Of a stretch of DNA of 64,000 bases, positions 1-11,599 are shown in pieces. Made by a program: the position numbers and the translations under genes. Location of the stretch: positions 9,672,001 through 9,736,000 of the forward strand of contig CP075494.1 in NCBI GenBank assembly GCA_021613535.1, given 5' to 3'. Under the pieces are notes generated by a model. The model saw only the letters and a list, made by a program, of their open reading frames with translations. It was not told where the DNA came from and ran no database searches. The stretch comes from Adineta vaga (taxonomy: Eukaryota > Rotifera). The number at the start of each line of letters is the position of its first letter. Within the stretch, counting starts at the first letter, position 1.

Positions 1-446
1 ATTAATTTAAAGTTATCCTTGATAAATTCAATACAATAAATGCATTCTTTCAAAATAGAAGACCTTCTTTTCGAGGAATTTTGTTAGCTAAAATTTGACG
101 GTAATAGTTATGGGTCAAATTATTTCATATCCGGATGCATGTCATCAGTTTTTGACCTTTTCATATGTTTGAACGAACGAACAAAAGTATGATACAAAAT
201 AGATTTCTTTTTATTATAATGTTGTAAATAGGAATGACGATGAACATGAAAAGAAAAGAGAAAGAGAAAAAAAAGACTTGTTTCAAAGGGTAAGAATGCA
301 GCAAGTGAAACAAGAGAAAAGTCAAGCAATAGAGCATAGGTTAGGTTTGGAATGTTTGATCTGTGTGAAATTAATATCTACATGACGTTGATTGAGAAAA
401 AAGAAAGAACGAAACAAAAAAATGAAGAAGATATTTTGTTTAATTT
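1..446. other. Intergenic, downstream of FoxA
   Basis: AT-rich sequence 3' of the FoxA stop codon. A 69-codon open frame on the minus strand (120-329) is low-complexity and shows no family motif. I see no gene here. It probably holds the FoxA 3' UTR. Confidence 0.5.
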
Positions 447-1807
447 TCACAATGTAGTCGGTTGCGCTGCATACATTGTTGGATGATGATAATAATCAGA
501 TGAGGACGAAGGAACAAACGCTGTTTGTGGTAATTGCGATGCATAATAAGCATTTAATGCTGCTGGATTATCACCAAAACCTTGATGCATTATCAGTGTA
601 TTTATCGCAAACGGTGAATAACCAGGAAATGTATGTGGATCAAACGGCATCTGATTAAATTCACACTGTTCCTGTTTAAGTTGTTTAATACCAACAGTTG
701 TTCCTGTTGATAAAACTTGTAAATCACGAGTATCTAGTGATTCTAAGGATTGCTGTTGTTGTTGTTGTTGTTGTTGCATATACATAGGTCTTTGTTGTTG
801 TGGCATAAGTAAGGATTGTTCATCACATGATTTTTCAGATGCTGAAGAAAGTGGACTTCGTTGTCCACTACCTGTGGATGTTGTTGATTTATCTAAACTA
901 TTATTTATTCCATTACGTCGACTATTATTATTTGAATCACGATCGTGTTGTAAACGTTTTGTACCTATTCAAAAATAAAGATTTTTCATATGTTGCAATA
1001 GCTATGTTTTATTATTTACGAAAAGAATTACATTTAAAACGCTTTTGTCGTCGAAGATAACAGCCATTTTCAAACATATTTGTTGCTTCTTGATGTAACG
1101 CCCAATATGAACCTTTACCGGGTCTATATAGAAAACGACATGTGTTCAGTTAGACAGAATACATTGTACATAACATACCGATCAGGACTTCGTGGTACTT
1201 TAACAAAACAATCATTAAAACTTAATGAATGACGAATAGAATTTTGCCATCGTTGTTGATTTTGACGATAGTATGGAAATGAATCCATAATAAATTGATA
1301 AATTTCAGACAAAGTGCACATACGACTTGCTGATAATTGTATTGCCATTGTAATTAAAGATATATAACTGTAACGAAAGAAAAGAATTAGTTAAGATATG
1401 TCTGGAAAAAATGTTTTTATTCAATAATACCTATATGGTGGTTTTGCACACGCATTAAAATTTCGTCTGTAATTTGCTCCAGCTGATAATGCTGTTGAGT
1501 TATTTGTTATTGATTGTTGTTGTCCATTGGCTATAGCGGATGATAAACTGTTACTAGTTTTGTCGGTAATTTGTTCATTTTGATAACGTGCTTGCATAAT
1601 ATTTGATGCATTTGATGGCTGTTGATTTCCATAAACCATTGATAAAGATGTTGGTGATAATGATTGAACATTATTGTTGACTAGTTGCTGTTGATGATGA
1701 TGGGATGGCGGTAAAAGTGAATATTGACCAATATTATTTCCATAGGTTGATTGTTGGTAACAACAATTTGTCTGATAATTACCTGGTGTTTTGGGTGATG
1801 ATGACAT
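447..1807 (-). CDS. foxA: FoxA-type forkhead transcription factor
   Basis: Four exons: 1431-1807, 1179-1367, 1032-1123 and 447-964, giving 391 aa. The forkhead DNA-binding domain spans roughly residues 118-218 and is split over exons 1-3. It reads [15 protein letters not shown], then [45 protein letters not shown] and [13 protein letters not shown], which are FoxA/HNF3 class residues. A C-terminal SPFAINTLI resembles FoxA conserved region II. The N-terminus is rich in Ser, Asn and Gln, and a Gln tract follows the forkhead. FoxA factors are pioneer regulators of endoderm and gut in animals. The ATG at 1807 was chosen because an acceptor (tttacag) lies 5 nt upstream and the frame above it has only a TTG. 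Identity as FoxA is firm. Exon 4 lacks a clear region III. Confidence 0.93.
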
Positions 1808-1812
1808 GGAAA

Positions 1813-1814
1813 CT
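1813..1814 (-). other. Splice acceptor 5 nt upstream of FoxA start
   Basis: A pyrimidine-rich tract ending in cag lies 5 nt before the ATG. It could end a 5' UTR intron or accept a spliced leader. The sequence alone cannot tell which. Confidence 0.55.
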
Positions 1815-2182
1815 GTAAATATATCAAAAAAAGATCTTTTTGTCAATAAAGTTATTTATATTAGTTTTGTTAATATGTACTTATAATCTTTTTCTCGCTC
1901 CCTCTTTCTCTTTCCCTTTCGGATTTTTTTCTTCTCTTACTTTGTTTTAATTTTCTTTAAAAAAGATCGTTTTATGTGTACGGTACGTGTATGTGTATGT
2001 ACACGCGCGTGGATATGTTTGTGCGTTACAAATAAATGGAAACAATATTTGCTTCGTACGTTGACGTGTGTTACTGGCTGCTTGCTAGAATAATATTGGT
2101 TCCTATGTAAAGATTTTACATCTATCAAACGGAAGAAAAGAGAAGAAGAAAAAAACTCTAACGCGATGTTTGATAGAGAAAA

Positions 2183-2206
2183 GAGAGGGAGAGAGAGAGA
2201 GAGAGG
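2183..2206. repeat. (GA)n microsatellite
   Basis: Near-perfect GA dinucleotide tract in non-coding DNA upstream of FoxA. Confidence 0.85.
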
Positions 2207-4392
2207 GGAAGAGAGAATGCACTGTTTTTTTATGACCTTCATCCAATAGTAATGTTGTTTTCTGTTAACCAATCGTATGCTTTAACATTCATAAACGAAT
2301 GAAAAAAAATCCTTTGGGAAAAAAATGTTGATGAGTAGGTGTATGTGTAATTGTATTGATTGAAATCGATGTGATCATAGTTGAAGTAGGAGAAAATGAA
2401 TTTATTATATACTTGATAAAAATCAAATGTAGAGAAGTGTCAATAAATTTCTTCTTCAGTTTTTCAAGTAACTGTGATAATAGTATTTGTTTATTTTTAT
2501 ATTCTTTCCTAAGCTTGCCAATTCTTCTCTTTTGCTTGGTAGACAAAAATTAAATCTTCAATGATATAATTGTTTTTTCTGTCGGATGACCCTGACATAA
2601 ATAAATCCTTTTGATAAACATTAAATTCGATGTTTGTCATATCGAACATGAATGTATACATATATGTGTATATTGTATGAGGGTCGATGGTCATCTTCAG
2701 TATATGCCTGAGCAAATTAAACAAATATAACCAAGTAGTAGTAGTCGTCGTTGTCTCTAATCCCGCCTTGACGTGTGTTTGATTGGACAAAGATGTATTG
2801 TTGCATTTCCGTTCAGGAAGAAGCTTTGAATACCTTGAATAATCACGTTCAAATATATTCGATTGGATTATGAAAATAAGCGAAACTATGAAGATTAATT
2901 TTTGGTCTATATTGTAGCATAATCGTCTAATAATATTAGATATGGATATATTTTCATTTGAACTTAAACTATTTTGTCTCTCTCTCTATGAATTCGTTTT
3001 AATTCTCAGCAGAAAAGTAAAAAAGAACGAGAGAGAATTCTCTCTATGTTCAATATTCTTAAGTAATCATGTATATCAACAAAGAAGTAAGAATACAATC
3101 GATCATTGTTTAATAGGTAGCATACGAAAAAACGAAGGAGAAAAAAAACCTCAGTACGGTTGCCAAAGGTAAATATCTCTCATAAAGGAACAAAAGTAAT
3201 TTGAGAATCGAGACATTGAAAAGCAAAAAAAATCTTTCTTTTTCTTCTTCTTCCTTTTTTTCGTGTCTCCATTAAATGAAGTTGAACGAATGACTTCATT
3301 AGAAGACTTACTAAGATTTCTATTCTACATAACAAAAGTTTGAATAAAAACCTCAATGTGTCAATATTGATTTCTCTTTTCGTTGAACATCAAAAAAAGA
3401 AAGCTTTTAAAAAAACGAACGGCAAAATCTTGAGAAAATCAATAATATTCAAGTCGCAAGAATAATAATTTATTTGATCAAAGAAGTATATAATCAAGCA
3501 AGGCAAGAAGTGTTGATGATGATGATGAGTCTCGTCTAAGTGAAAACAAACATTCTTTGGTAAAGTGATTTGATGCTTTCTTTTTGCGTTATACATCTCA
3601 ATCACTTTTGATCATCTACCGACAACAAACAGACAGTTTTTTTTCGAGAAAAACTGTCAAATGACAATTCGACATTCGATGACAAGAATGTTTCAACAGA
3701 TGGAATTCTTTCCCTTCAATTTTTTAGCAATGTAAATATCGAACGAGGAAAAAGAAAAAGTTTATTCATTAATAAACTATGGTCACACCTTATCATCATA
3801 CATCAATTTTAGATCGTGATCAACGTTGAGCTAGACGTTTGTTCAGAGCAAACAAGACATTCATTGTCTATACCTTTTTCAAGATAAAGCAAGTTCCGTT
3901 AGCGCATTCGATTGATCGAGAAAATGTGATTAAAATTTACATTCGATTTCCGTTTCTTTACTCTCTCTCTCTCTCTCTTCTTTCTATTGCGGACATCATA
4001 GATGAATACAAAAAGACAGATTCATTTAGCTGCATACTTATAGATGTATTTATGTAACACAGGTAATCGGATCGTAAACCTTCACATGTTCGAGAATAGA
4101 AGTAATCGATACCTGAACGAAGGTTTTTGTATGAGACTTGTCGTCGGTCAATATTTGTTTTTCCTGTTCTCTACTTTTACTTTGACATATATCAATATAT
4201 TGCAAAGAATGCAAGAGAAAAAGAGAAATAAGATAATTCATTTTAATCAGTTGGTGGTTATATGCAAAACCATCTGTTCATTAATCAAATGTGAGATTGA
4301 CATAGAAAACGAGTTAATTAAAATAAGATTATTTGTTCTCAAACATTGTTAAAACATGAATTTTTTTTCCTTGTTAATTGAAATTTGTTCTT

Positions 4393-5839
4393 CTACATTG
4401 ACGACAAAAAATTATTGAGTTTAGGAAAGAGCTCAGTACGAAGACTATTGACGATTTGAACAAATATATCTATTTGTTCGAATGATAAAGATGTCATTGA
4501 TGATGATGATGATGATGATTTAATTAAAGTATTTGACGAAGGGACCGATGGTATAAGATGATCTGAATAGAAAAGAAACGAATAAATTTTCAATTCAATT
4601 CATTTTGATAAATCACTTAATGGATATGTTCTATGAATTTGTATTGATTTTTTTGATGAATAAACGACAGTTGATGATGATAAAGATTTAACTAGAACAA
4701 AAAATTTACAATTTAATTCTTGAAAAACATATCAATAATCTTTACTATGATTAGCTAATTTCAATGGCATAATTGATGAACTCATTGTTGATATTGTTTT
4801 TAGAAATGCAATTCTTTCATAAGCACTTAACCAGACACTATCTGTTGATATTACATCGTATAAACATCGTAAAAATCGGTATCGTACATCATAATCTATT
4901 CCGAAATGACTATTAACATATTTGAATAAAACTTGCTCTTGTGTTAATGAATCTCTGAAATCAATAAAAAATCTTGAACACATATAACGTTGTAAATCTT
5001 TCATTTGATTTGGATTTGTTGGATGAAAACCTCGTGCAATTAGATCACAATATTTTAATAAACCTCCGCCACGTATTTCTTCGGGAGCTTTAACTGAAAT
5101 TAGACGATGATGTAAATGTTGTAAGGCTTCGGAAAAATTGCCATAACTGGAAAGAACAAGTATAGATGGATAGGAATCGATTTTTTTTGTTAAATAAAAA
5201 TAATTCAATAAAGGTTCAAGTAAGATTTGAAATGAATCAACAGAAAATTGATATTGTCTTTTCATATGTTCGACAAATTTCTATAAGGAAAAGAATTTTT
5301 AATTGATTTTCAATTCGTTTTCCTCGATTTACTAATTCTAAATTTCGTCCATCAACATTTCGTAAGGAAATTAAACTCCATCGATCATGTTCATTTAAAA
5401 TACGTATCATTTTATCTGTATAAAGTTCAGTTGATAAACATTGATTAACTTTTGTTGCTAATGGTAATGAAGTAAAAACAGCTTGCTTTATTCGAGACCA
5501 ATTCGATTCGGATCTGACATCATTTACAAAGATTAAAAAATCTAAATCACGAAATGCTAAATCACCTGTTGGATCAAGAACAAATGAAGCAGCACCGCCA
5601 CTTAATCGAATATCATGAATAATTAAACCTTGTTGTTTAATTTCATTTTTTAATCGTATTAGAAATAAAGATGGAATAACTGTTAATGTTGGTAATGAAC
5701 TTTGACTACTTATTAAAATTGGTGAATTTAGTAAGGCAAAAAGACGTTTTGTTTGAGAGAGATTTAGTAATGAACTATTAAAGTTCATGTTCAAGAAAGA
5801 ATTTGATGAGATGTGAGCCATTGATGGATAAATTTGCAT
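4393..5839 (-). CDS. TENT5: TENT5/FAM46 non-canonical poly(A) polymerase
   Basis: Four exons: 5333-5839, 4746-5280, 4617-4691 and 4393-4562, giving 428 aa, close to vertebrate FAM46 proteins (about 390-440 aa). The nucleotidyltransferase core is visible: SGGAAS at residues 80-85 and RDLDFLI at 97-103 with the catalytic Asp pair D98/D100. The family blocks NLELKFVEHMKRQYQFSVDS (across the exon 1/2 junction), PEEIRGGGLLKYC and LQRYMCSRFFIDF follow. TENT5 enzymes add adenylates to selected mRNA 3' ends, mainly those for secreted proteins. Exons 3 and 4 form a Ser-rich tail assembled by phase. Reading through the exon 2 donor instead gives a stop after SKDY at 4732. Start ATG at 5839 has in-frame stops just upstream. 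Confidence 0.9.
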
Positions 5840-6107
5840 TTCTGTTTATTAGTTCACAAAGATTCCGAAAGAGATTGTTGTTTTTCTTTTCAAGTTTGAC
5901 CAAAGCAGGCGCCAATATATATATATATATATGTAATGATTAACTCTTTTTCTTTATCGTATCAATCAATGTGAAATTGATGTTTATTGTTAGGCATATA
6001 GATTATTTTACGATTAAAACTCACTGTTTTTCTTAAAACGAAAATACAAAACCGGGTAATTACATAGAATTTATACTGAAAAACAAAAAAAAAAAGATTG
6101 TCTCTTA

Positions 6108-6386
6108 TTAATTGAAATTGACCACATCGGAATCATCGTTCCATTGAACTAATTCTTGATGTAATACATTTGTTACGCCGAATTGATCAATTTGTTGACA
6201 AACAGAACGAAGACGTTCTACTTCTTGATGTAATTGTGCAATTGCTTTTTCTCGATCATCAACAAGTTCTTCTAAATATTCATAACGAAGTTTCTTTCGA
6301 TGACGACATTGTCGTGCACTTTCACGACTTTTTTCTAATCGTGTATTTGAGTCACTTTTCATCGGTTTACGACCACGTTTGCCCAT
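6108..6386 (-). CDS. CREBL2: CREBL2-like small bZIP protein
   Basis: Single-exon protein of 92 aa. It begins with GKRGRKP and continues through SRESARQCRHRKKLRYEYLEELV, the basic region of the CREBL2/REPTOR-BP family (basic part about residues 17-40), followed by a short leucine-zipper-like heptad run to about residue 68. REPTOR-BP/CREBL2 partners REPTOR/CREBRF in the TORC1 starvation response in flies and mammals. The C-terminal tail after the zipper is short and acidic. An acceptor (ttttag) lies 7 nt 5' of the ATG. The gene starts 140 bp downstream of the AP-3 mu stop on the same strand. A short upstream coding exon cannot be fully excluded because frame remains open to the acceptor. Confidence 0.88.
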   Translation of the reverse strand: MGKRGRKPMKSDSNTRLEKSRESARQCRHRKKLRYEYLEELVDDREKAIAQLHQEVERLRSVCQQIDQFGVTNVLHQELVQWNDDSDVVNFN

Positions 6387-6393
6387 TTTTAAT

Positions 6394-6395
6394 CT
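6394..6395 (-). other. Splice acceptor 7 nt upstream of CREBL2 start
   Basis: The tract ttgttttag precedes the ATG inside a 140-bp intercistronic gap, leaving little room for a promoter plus a 5' UTR exon. It is a candidate spliced-leader acceptor. Confidence 0.5.
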
Positions 6396-6526
6396 AAAAC
6401 AACCAAATAAATATTAAGATTTGTAAATATTCTTATCATGAGATACTGATTTAATTCCACGTATATGTATGTATATATTAACAACAACAAAAAAAAAAAC
6501 GAAAAGAAAATGAAACTAAAATAAGT

Positions 6527-8460
6527 TTATGTTCGAACTTGAAAACGACCATTTTTTACTGTAGTTATATATTTCACACCTTTAAATGGTTTATATTTCT
6601 CTCCGTGCATATCAACACGTTGAACACGTAAACCTGATAGTGCAATTTGATTAATTGTAAAACGAACGCTTAATGTCGGATTGCCTTCAGGAATGGGTTG
6701 ACCACTTATTAGAACAATATTGCCACGTATAGTGGGTAAATGTCCTGCATTTTGAGCGTTACTTTCAATTTTACCAATATCCCAGATAAGAAGTTTTTTG
6801 ACTGGATCAAACGTACATTTGCCTTGAGATGGTGTTAATGTACAGTTGAGAACACTTTTTGGCATTGCACATTCGATGAATACTGCTTCCAACTGCGAAA
6901 GATCAAGGATAAGAGGTAAATGTTTCGTAGGAATTAGAAAGGAAAATACGAACAGATTTGCCCATAGTTTGTTTTGGTCCAACTGTTAATTCAAATCGTC
7001 CGGAACCACCTTCACGATATTGTATATTAGATTTGACATAGATTGGAATGGATATAGAACTTGAATTTAAAAAAAAAACGTTTTAGATTTAATATATCTG
7101 TCGCGATATTACGCAAATAACTTACTTTTGTGAACCAATATGGTACGAAATCAACCGAAAATTACCATCCGGCGGAACGAATGATAAAACATGTTCACTC
7201 TAAATAAAATAGTATCGAAAAAATCTTCATATGAACAAAAAAGAAACAAGTAACATACCTCCCATTTTTTCAATCGTACACATGGATGAAAACTAACATC
7301 ATCAAGTAATCTTGGATTTACAAAGAGTAATGTTAATTCTGGCATACCACTTAATTTTACACAACAATCAATCTAAATTGAAATAAATAAGAAGAATTTT
7401 TAGCATAATTCCATTGATTCTTATGTCAACTAGAATCAATAATAGCATTGACTATGTCAGTACCTACTTTTCAAGAAAACTGTTCTGCACCTTTAGATAA
7501 AATTAGGATATTTCGATTGAAAAAGACATTAGTAAGAATACATATCTTATACTTACATATCCCTGAATTTCACCCATAACTGTTACTCCATTTCGATCAA
7601 TAATTGCATCGATTTCTTCAATCATATCAAAATAAGCTTCATTACTGGCATATTTAATACCTAAACGACGCCATGGAATATTTGATAATTGATTTGATGA
7701 TAAAGCATCACTAACACTAAAGAAATTCATATTATTCTCTTTCTTCATCTTGAATTTAAATATTTCAATTACTTTGTACTATCTCCAGTAACTAAATGCG
7801 CTACTTTACGTAAAAGATTGGGTGGTTTAATCAGTTCTTTGAGAACACCTGTTTCTGTTGCTAGTGGTAAACCAGAATCAAGCATTTCATCTAATAACTA
7901 AATCAAATAATTTAATTTCAATCAGAAACCCAAAAAAAGAAATAATTCGTTCCATTACTTCATAAACAATGACATAATTATCTTTCAATGTTGTTTCAGT
8001 ACATGTGACAAAATATTCTTCGAATACATCCATTATACGATGAAGAAATTCAATAACGAACAATGGTGCACCTATAATTAAGATGAAACTTTTCGAATGA
8101 ACTATCCGTCTTGATAAGATATATACCTTCGGTAGTAAGAACTGCTACGAAATAGAGATTATTTCGACATATATTTATCAAATAATGATGAGGTGTCGCA
8201 ATAACAGGTGGAACATCTTCAGGATTAGAACACTAAAATTAAGATAGGAATTAGAACAAGAATAATAAACGGAATCGTTTTCTAACTTTTTTTTGAGCTT
8301 CAAAAAAATAATCACAGATTGATTTACTCACAACAGTCTTCCAATGTTTCTCCATGAAAATTTCTCTAAAATAAATAGATGATTAATTATGATCATTATA
8401 GTTTTTTTCTTAACTTAATATTTACCCTGATCCATTGATCATAAACAAACTATGGATCAT
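6527..8460 (-). CDS. AP3M1: AP-3 adaptor complex subunit mu
   Basis: Ten exons: 8426-8460, 8287-8365, 8127-8232, 7959-8071, 7773-7897, 7557-7716, 7259-7372, 7126-7199, 6954-7059 and 6527-6892, giving 425 aa (human AP3M1 is 418). The N-terminal longin-like half starts MIHSLFMINGSGEIF. The linker carries TNVSDALSSNQLSNIPWRR. The mu-homology domain has NEAYFD.IEEIDAIID, MPELTLLF.NPRLLDDVSFHPC, GRFELTVGPKQTMGKS and the end MHGEKYKPFKGVKYIT. AP-3 sorts cargo from endosomes to lysosomes and lysosome-related organelles, and mu binds tyrosine-based signals. Exon 9 uses a GTTCG donor. An acceptor lies 8 nt upstream of the ATG (8469). Confidence 0.95.
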
Positions 8461-8468
8461 TTGTTTTT

Positions 8469-8470
8469 CT
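8469..8470 (-). other. Splice acceptor 8 nt upstream of AP-3 mu start
   Basis: The sequence gatttcag precedes the ATG by 8 nt. It is a candidate spliced-leader or 5' UTR intron acceptor in the 294-bp gap after SLBP. Confidence 0.45.
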
Positions 8471-8754
8471 GAAATCTGCAAATGAAACAAGAAAATACTT
8501 TTTCCATCCCATAATCATCTTCTTAATATCTATATTATTCTTATTAATCTTCTAATCAATTGAAGTAAAGAACGAATAAACATGTACAAAATATTAATAC
8601 ACAAATACAAAAAGAAAATATATGTATATGAGAATATATCCAAACAACGTGCGTATATCTTACAGCAAATAAAGAACGAAACAAAAAAAATATCTGACGT
8701 ATCTTTTTTTTTTCATTCGATACGAATGAAGAGAAAACAAATCGAAATTCGATT

Positions 8755-10152
8755 TTAATCAAATGCCATAGCTGATCGTGAATCAATATTATTGACAATT
8801 GTATCCATGGAATCAGCAATATCTAAATCTATAACTGCTTCAAATTTTGGTTCCAAATTACCCATTGCTTCTTCGAAATCATATAAATCTGGAAGAAAAT
8901 TTTCATCATTTTCGTCTATACTTATTGATCGTGAAGAAGGTGTTGAATAGCCATCACTACGTTGCGATGATGAAAACGAATCATCATTTGTACTTTGACT
9001 ATCTTTATTTCTAAAGAAAAAGTAATGCATGATTAACAGATAAATAGACTAATTAAAGGCAAGGTTATGATCATCAGACATGTCTACTTTGTTTTCTTCT
9101 CCTTCTCATTAAAATGAAAGACGCAATAGGAAACGACGTATACGTCATGAATTCTTTCTTGGAAAATTCTGATGGACATACTTTTCGCCAGTGAATTCAT
9201 GAAGTTTTCGACGCCATGCTTTAATTGCACCATCGAAACCACGTCGAGACATTTTCGCATATTTACATGGTGTACGTGGATGTTGTCGTGTACGAGATTT
9301 TCTGTGAAAATAAAAAAATTAGTTATGCCCAAAAAGAAACGACGATCAATTACCGTGGAACAGTTGATATATAAGTTTCATATGCATTGGATAATTTTCC
9401 TTTACTAATTTCTTTCTGTCGCCGAAGAAGTTCTATTTGACAAAAACAACAAAGAATATTTTTCTTTCAGTTAACGAATCAAACCTTTCGGACTACATTC
9501 AATAGAAGCAAGAAGTTGTTCGGTTGTTTTATTTTCATGAACTCGAAACTGTTTAAGATATAATACAAAACTAAAACAAAGAACGATAACCTTCATCGAA
9601 ATGAATAAATTAGTTCATTCATTACCTATGAAGTTTCTTCTCTTCTGCTTCTTCATTGTCCATTTTATCACACCAATCTTTTGATAATGATTTCTTTAAT
9701 TCTTCTTGTTCTTCTTCGAAACTAAAGGAAATAAAAGCGATAAATTTTATCAAACATCAAGTAATTCTTCTCTTACCTTGGTTTTGGTGTTCGAGGCGTA
9801 TTTTCATGTTTTACATTAAGTTTATTCGTTGATTTGCTTGGGGTGTGTTCTGTATGAAATTGATCATTGGCATTTTCATCAAAATCTTCATCCATTTTGT
9901 TCCTCGGATATGAACTAAATAGTAAAATATTTATATACTGATTTGCACAAAACACAAGTGTTTACTTTTCATTAAGACGATTTCGTTTTAATCGATAACG
10001 ATTTGGACTTGGCGTCGTATTATCACTGGAATGATAGCCACGATTAGTTCTAGGTGTATGACGAAGTCGACTAATAAAGTCAAAGAAAAAATTCATTGAT
10101 TAATTATAAATAAAAGAAATAAATAATACTTTGGAGTGTTGTGTAATGACAT
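8755..10152 (-). CDS. SLBP: Histone stem-loop binding protein (SLBP)
   Basis: Eight short exons: 10130-10152, 9966-10070, 9777-9914, 9626-9721, 9485-9570, 9354-9432, 9182-9301 and 8755-9010, giving 300 aa. The RNA-binding domain lies in exons 5-7: SPKELLRRQKEISKGK, then YETYISTVPR, HPRTPCK and SRRGFDGAIKAWRRKLHEF, aligning with the SLBP signature (LxRRQKxI, YxxYI.EVPR, HPxTPxK, SRRxWDxxIKxWK). SLBP binds the 3' stem-loop of replication-dependent histone mRNAs and directs their processing and translation. The usual TPNK motif reads TPCK near residues 186-189, and the usual W in SRRSWD is F. The N-terminus is Arg/Thr/Pro-rich and the C-terminus acidic. It is the first gene of a same-strand run with AP-3 mu, CREBL2 and TENT5. 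Confidence 0.93.
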
Positions 10153-11599
10153 AGTTTGAAAGAGAAAGAATTTTTTGAACAAATGATATGATATTATGAG
10201 GAAATGAACAATATCCGTCCGTTAGATGATTTTCTGCAAAGAGAAAAGACAAAGAAATTCTTATTTTCAATTATGATTGTTAAAATCAACCAACCAATCA
10301 GATAAATTAGCTAAGTATAAAGACGTCGCTACAATGAATCGAAGAAATAAGATTGATTGTCACGCCAATGAATTGACCTTCTGTTTTTGTCTTATCGACG
10401 ATCAATGTTTATTTTCTAAGGAAAGAAAAAAAAATCGAACTTATTATATTTATTGGTATTGTGGTTTTGCGTAATTGTCTATGAGATTGATACAGGTTTA
10501 AAGTAAGCATCTTATTTTTTTTCGAAAGAAAAGAAAAGAACTAATGTATATAAACGGGTTTTTTTCCTTTTCTAATCTATGGTTTATATTTTTGTCATTG
10601 GAAAATATATGTATAGATAATAATCGTTGACAACTATCACAGCCGTTTTCTTTCTCTTTTACTTTTGTTATTCAACCATCTGTCACATCGATCTTGTCAG
10701 CAACAATAATGTATTAATATATGTTATTTTTGTTAGACAAAAACATGTTTATCGAATCAGTCAGTGAATGAGTGAGTGAGCGGGTCTCACGAGAGATTAT
10801 GTATTTCTCACCCTCACATATTTGTATCTTTATACGTTGTAAATGAGAACGATGTTGTTCAAATAAATATTCGGATGTCTCGTCGTTTTCTTCATCTATT
10901 TGTTTTCGTATTTCGTTTTTTTCGGTATTGTCACCTTTATTGTATGATCATTGTCTCGTTGTTTTTAATGATCACAACGTTGAAGATGACAATATCTTTG
11001 ATCACACGATTTTACTTCTCATTCGTTATTTCGACATCATATCCATAAATCCTGTACATGATGTAATTCAATCTAATTCTTATATCTGATAGTGTCAAAC
11101 ATGTTCATTCATTTGTGTTGAGTTAAGAATATCCTTCTATGAAAACATATTAGAGTAGTTGTTGACAGATATATAAACTCGTTTGATTGGAAAGGAAATG
11201 CTTTTCAAGATTTTTCTTTCTATGAACAGATTTGGTCCATTGTGTATCAACGACATAGTTATACATCGTCCTGAGACCGAATGCATAGAAAGAAAGAAAG
11301 AAAAAAAAAGAGAGGAAAAAAAATGAACGACAACGAATGATACATATACAATTGCGCTATCACTATCGTTTCTTTTACTTTATATGTTTCAGTGAGTTAC
11401 CTGTCGCGTCAAGTATCGTTTTCTTTCTCGCTGAATGTCATTACCCATCTAATTATTTGTTTTCTCTTTTAACAAAAACTATTTTCTTGTTTGGATGTAG
11501 AATTGATAGTAACATTCTCTTTTCCAGAAGAAATAGACACTAATACGTATATGTATATATTTCATCTAGATCGAATGCCGTCGACATTATTACAGCAAT
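10153..11599. other. Intergenic between divergent SLBP and Nck genes
   Basis: About 1.45 kb with no supported exon. Plus-strand open frames of 65-90 codons are AT-biased and motif-free. The region should hold the divergent promoters of SLBP and the Nck-like gene. An acceptor (tattacag) lies at 11595, 4 nt before the Nck ATG. Confidence 0.45.

Larger units (their letters stand above)
1808..4392. other. Long intergenic / FoxA upstream region
   Basis: About 2.6 kb with no convincing coding exon. The open frames here are low-complexity and lack family motifs. It contains a splice acceptor at 1813 just before the FoxA start, a (GA)n tract near 2183-2206 and a CT tract near 3960-3980. It should hold the FoxA promoter and the TENT5 3' UTR. 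It is the longest gene-free stretch in the window, which fits a developmental regulator with upstream control DNA. Confidence 0.45.

Noticed and set aside
1808-1846. Extension of FoxA upstream of ATG 1807
   Set aside because: The frame begins with TTG and crosses a clear acceptor, so it is intron or UTR.
1937-2790. Overlapping 65-111-codon frames upstream of FoxA
   Set aside because: They overlap on both strands, lack motifs and are dominated by simple repeats.
3960-3980. Possible CRISPR-like or tandem array from repeated CT units
   Set aside because: It is a plain microsatellite with no spacers. No CRISPR array is expected or seen in this eukaryotic DNA.
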